Assembly: GCF_001702265.1 (NCBI RefSeq)
Contig: NZ_MAUE01000035.1
Span: 1 to 47,009 of the forward strand
Length of the DNA stretch: 47,009 nucleotides
DNA from: Pseudomonas aylmerensis
Lineage (GTDB): Bacteria > Pseudomonadota > Gammaproteobacteria > Pseudomonadales > Pseudomonadaceae
Direction: 5' to 3'
Shown here piece by piece: positions 46,837 through 47,009 of the stretch. A program made the translations under genes and the position numbers. The notes below the pieces were generated by a model. That model ran no database searches and was not told the DNA's origin. It saw nothing but the letters and a program-made list of their open reading frames with translations. Numbering within the stretch: position 1 is the stretch's first letter; each line of letters opens with the position of its first letter.

Positions 46837-47009
46837 ATTTGATCTTTGGGGCGGCGGATTATGGGTGTGACTCAAGGCTGCTTGCGGTAGACCCGTATCG
46901 AGGCCAACACCGCCGATCCCCTGTGGGAGCCGGCCCCTACAGGTTTCTGCTCTTGATCTAACCACTCAGGCCGGCTGTCAGGCCGCCGTGCTTTTGCTTT
47001 TGATCTTGA

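Larger units (their letters stand above)
46341..47009. other. Gene-free right edge with stacked palindromic repeats
   Basis: 669 bases with no credible gene. It holds a T7G8 homopolymer (46343-46357), a complex palindromic element (46420-46590), a GATCAA-type microsatellite (46623-46655), a long REP-like hairpin (46728-46836) and a partial second copy (46895-46940). Short frames here arise from the repeats. Confidence 0.85.

Overview
The window is core chromosome from a fluorescent-group Pseudomonas. This rests on GC-rich codon use, close protein-level resemblance to remembered Pseudomonas sequences (ClpS, NuoB, Icd), a gene order broadly that of the P. aeruginosa PA2611-PA2649 region, and abundant Pseudomonas-type REP elements (GGGAGCTGGCTTGCC). 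I see no prophage, insertion sequence, CRISPR array, rRNA or tRNA. Species assignment is inference.

Layout. (1) 1-190: a decaying 19-bp tandem repeat. (2) 224-7726, minus strand: ftsK-lolA-rarA-crcB-serS-cysG, a tightly packed housekeeping run. (3) 8223-13693: aat, bpt, infA (plus) and clpS-clpA (minus). Together these hold both aminoacyl-transferases, the adaptor and the unfoldase of the bacterial N-degron pathway. A seven-copy REPIN array sits between infA and clpA. (4) 13919-18233: cspD, then divergent icd (dimeric isocitrate dehydrogenase) and idh (monomeric isocitrate dehydrogenase). (5) 18396-25096: a serine-hydrolase lipoprotein, a Nudix hydrolase, mnmA-hflD, purB, a RoxA-type ribosomal oxygenase and an overlapping GNAT acetyltransferase. 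(6) 25326-27880: a small secretin-domain-like exported protein, and aceA (isocitrate lyase) behind a perfect palindrome, a candidate promoter and a leader of about 380 nt. (7) 28012-28692: a second REPIN array, five copies at an exact 136-bp period, inverted relative to the first. (8) 29129-44066: a complete 13-gene nuo operon (nuoA, B, CD fusion, E-N) for respiratory complex I. (9) 44157-46340: a divergent AraC-family regulator and SphA/MetA-type outer-membrane protein pair. (10) 46341-47009: gene-free, with stacked palindromic repeats that run off the right edge.

Functionally, icd, idh and aceA all act on isocitrate, so the central part of the window holds the TCA/glyoxylate branch point. 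Icd keeps the serine (S115) that AceK phosphorylates in related enzymes. Complex I then reoxidises NADH from central metabolism. No clear new multi-gene system was found. The most distinctive signals are non-coding: the two inverted, polarised REPIN arrays, the aceA control region, a 28-codon upstream ORF overlapping nuoG, and the right-edge repeat cluster.
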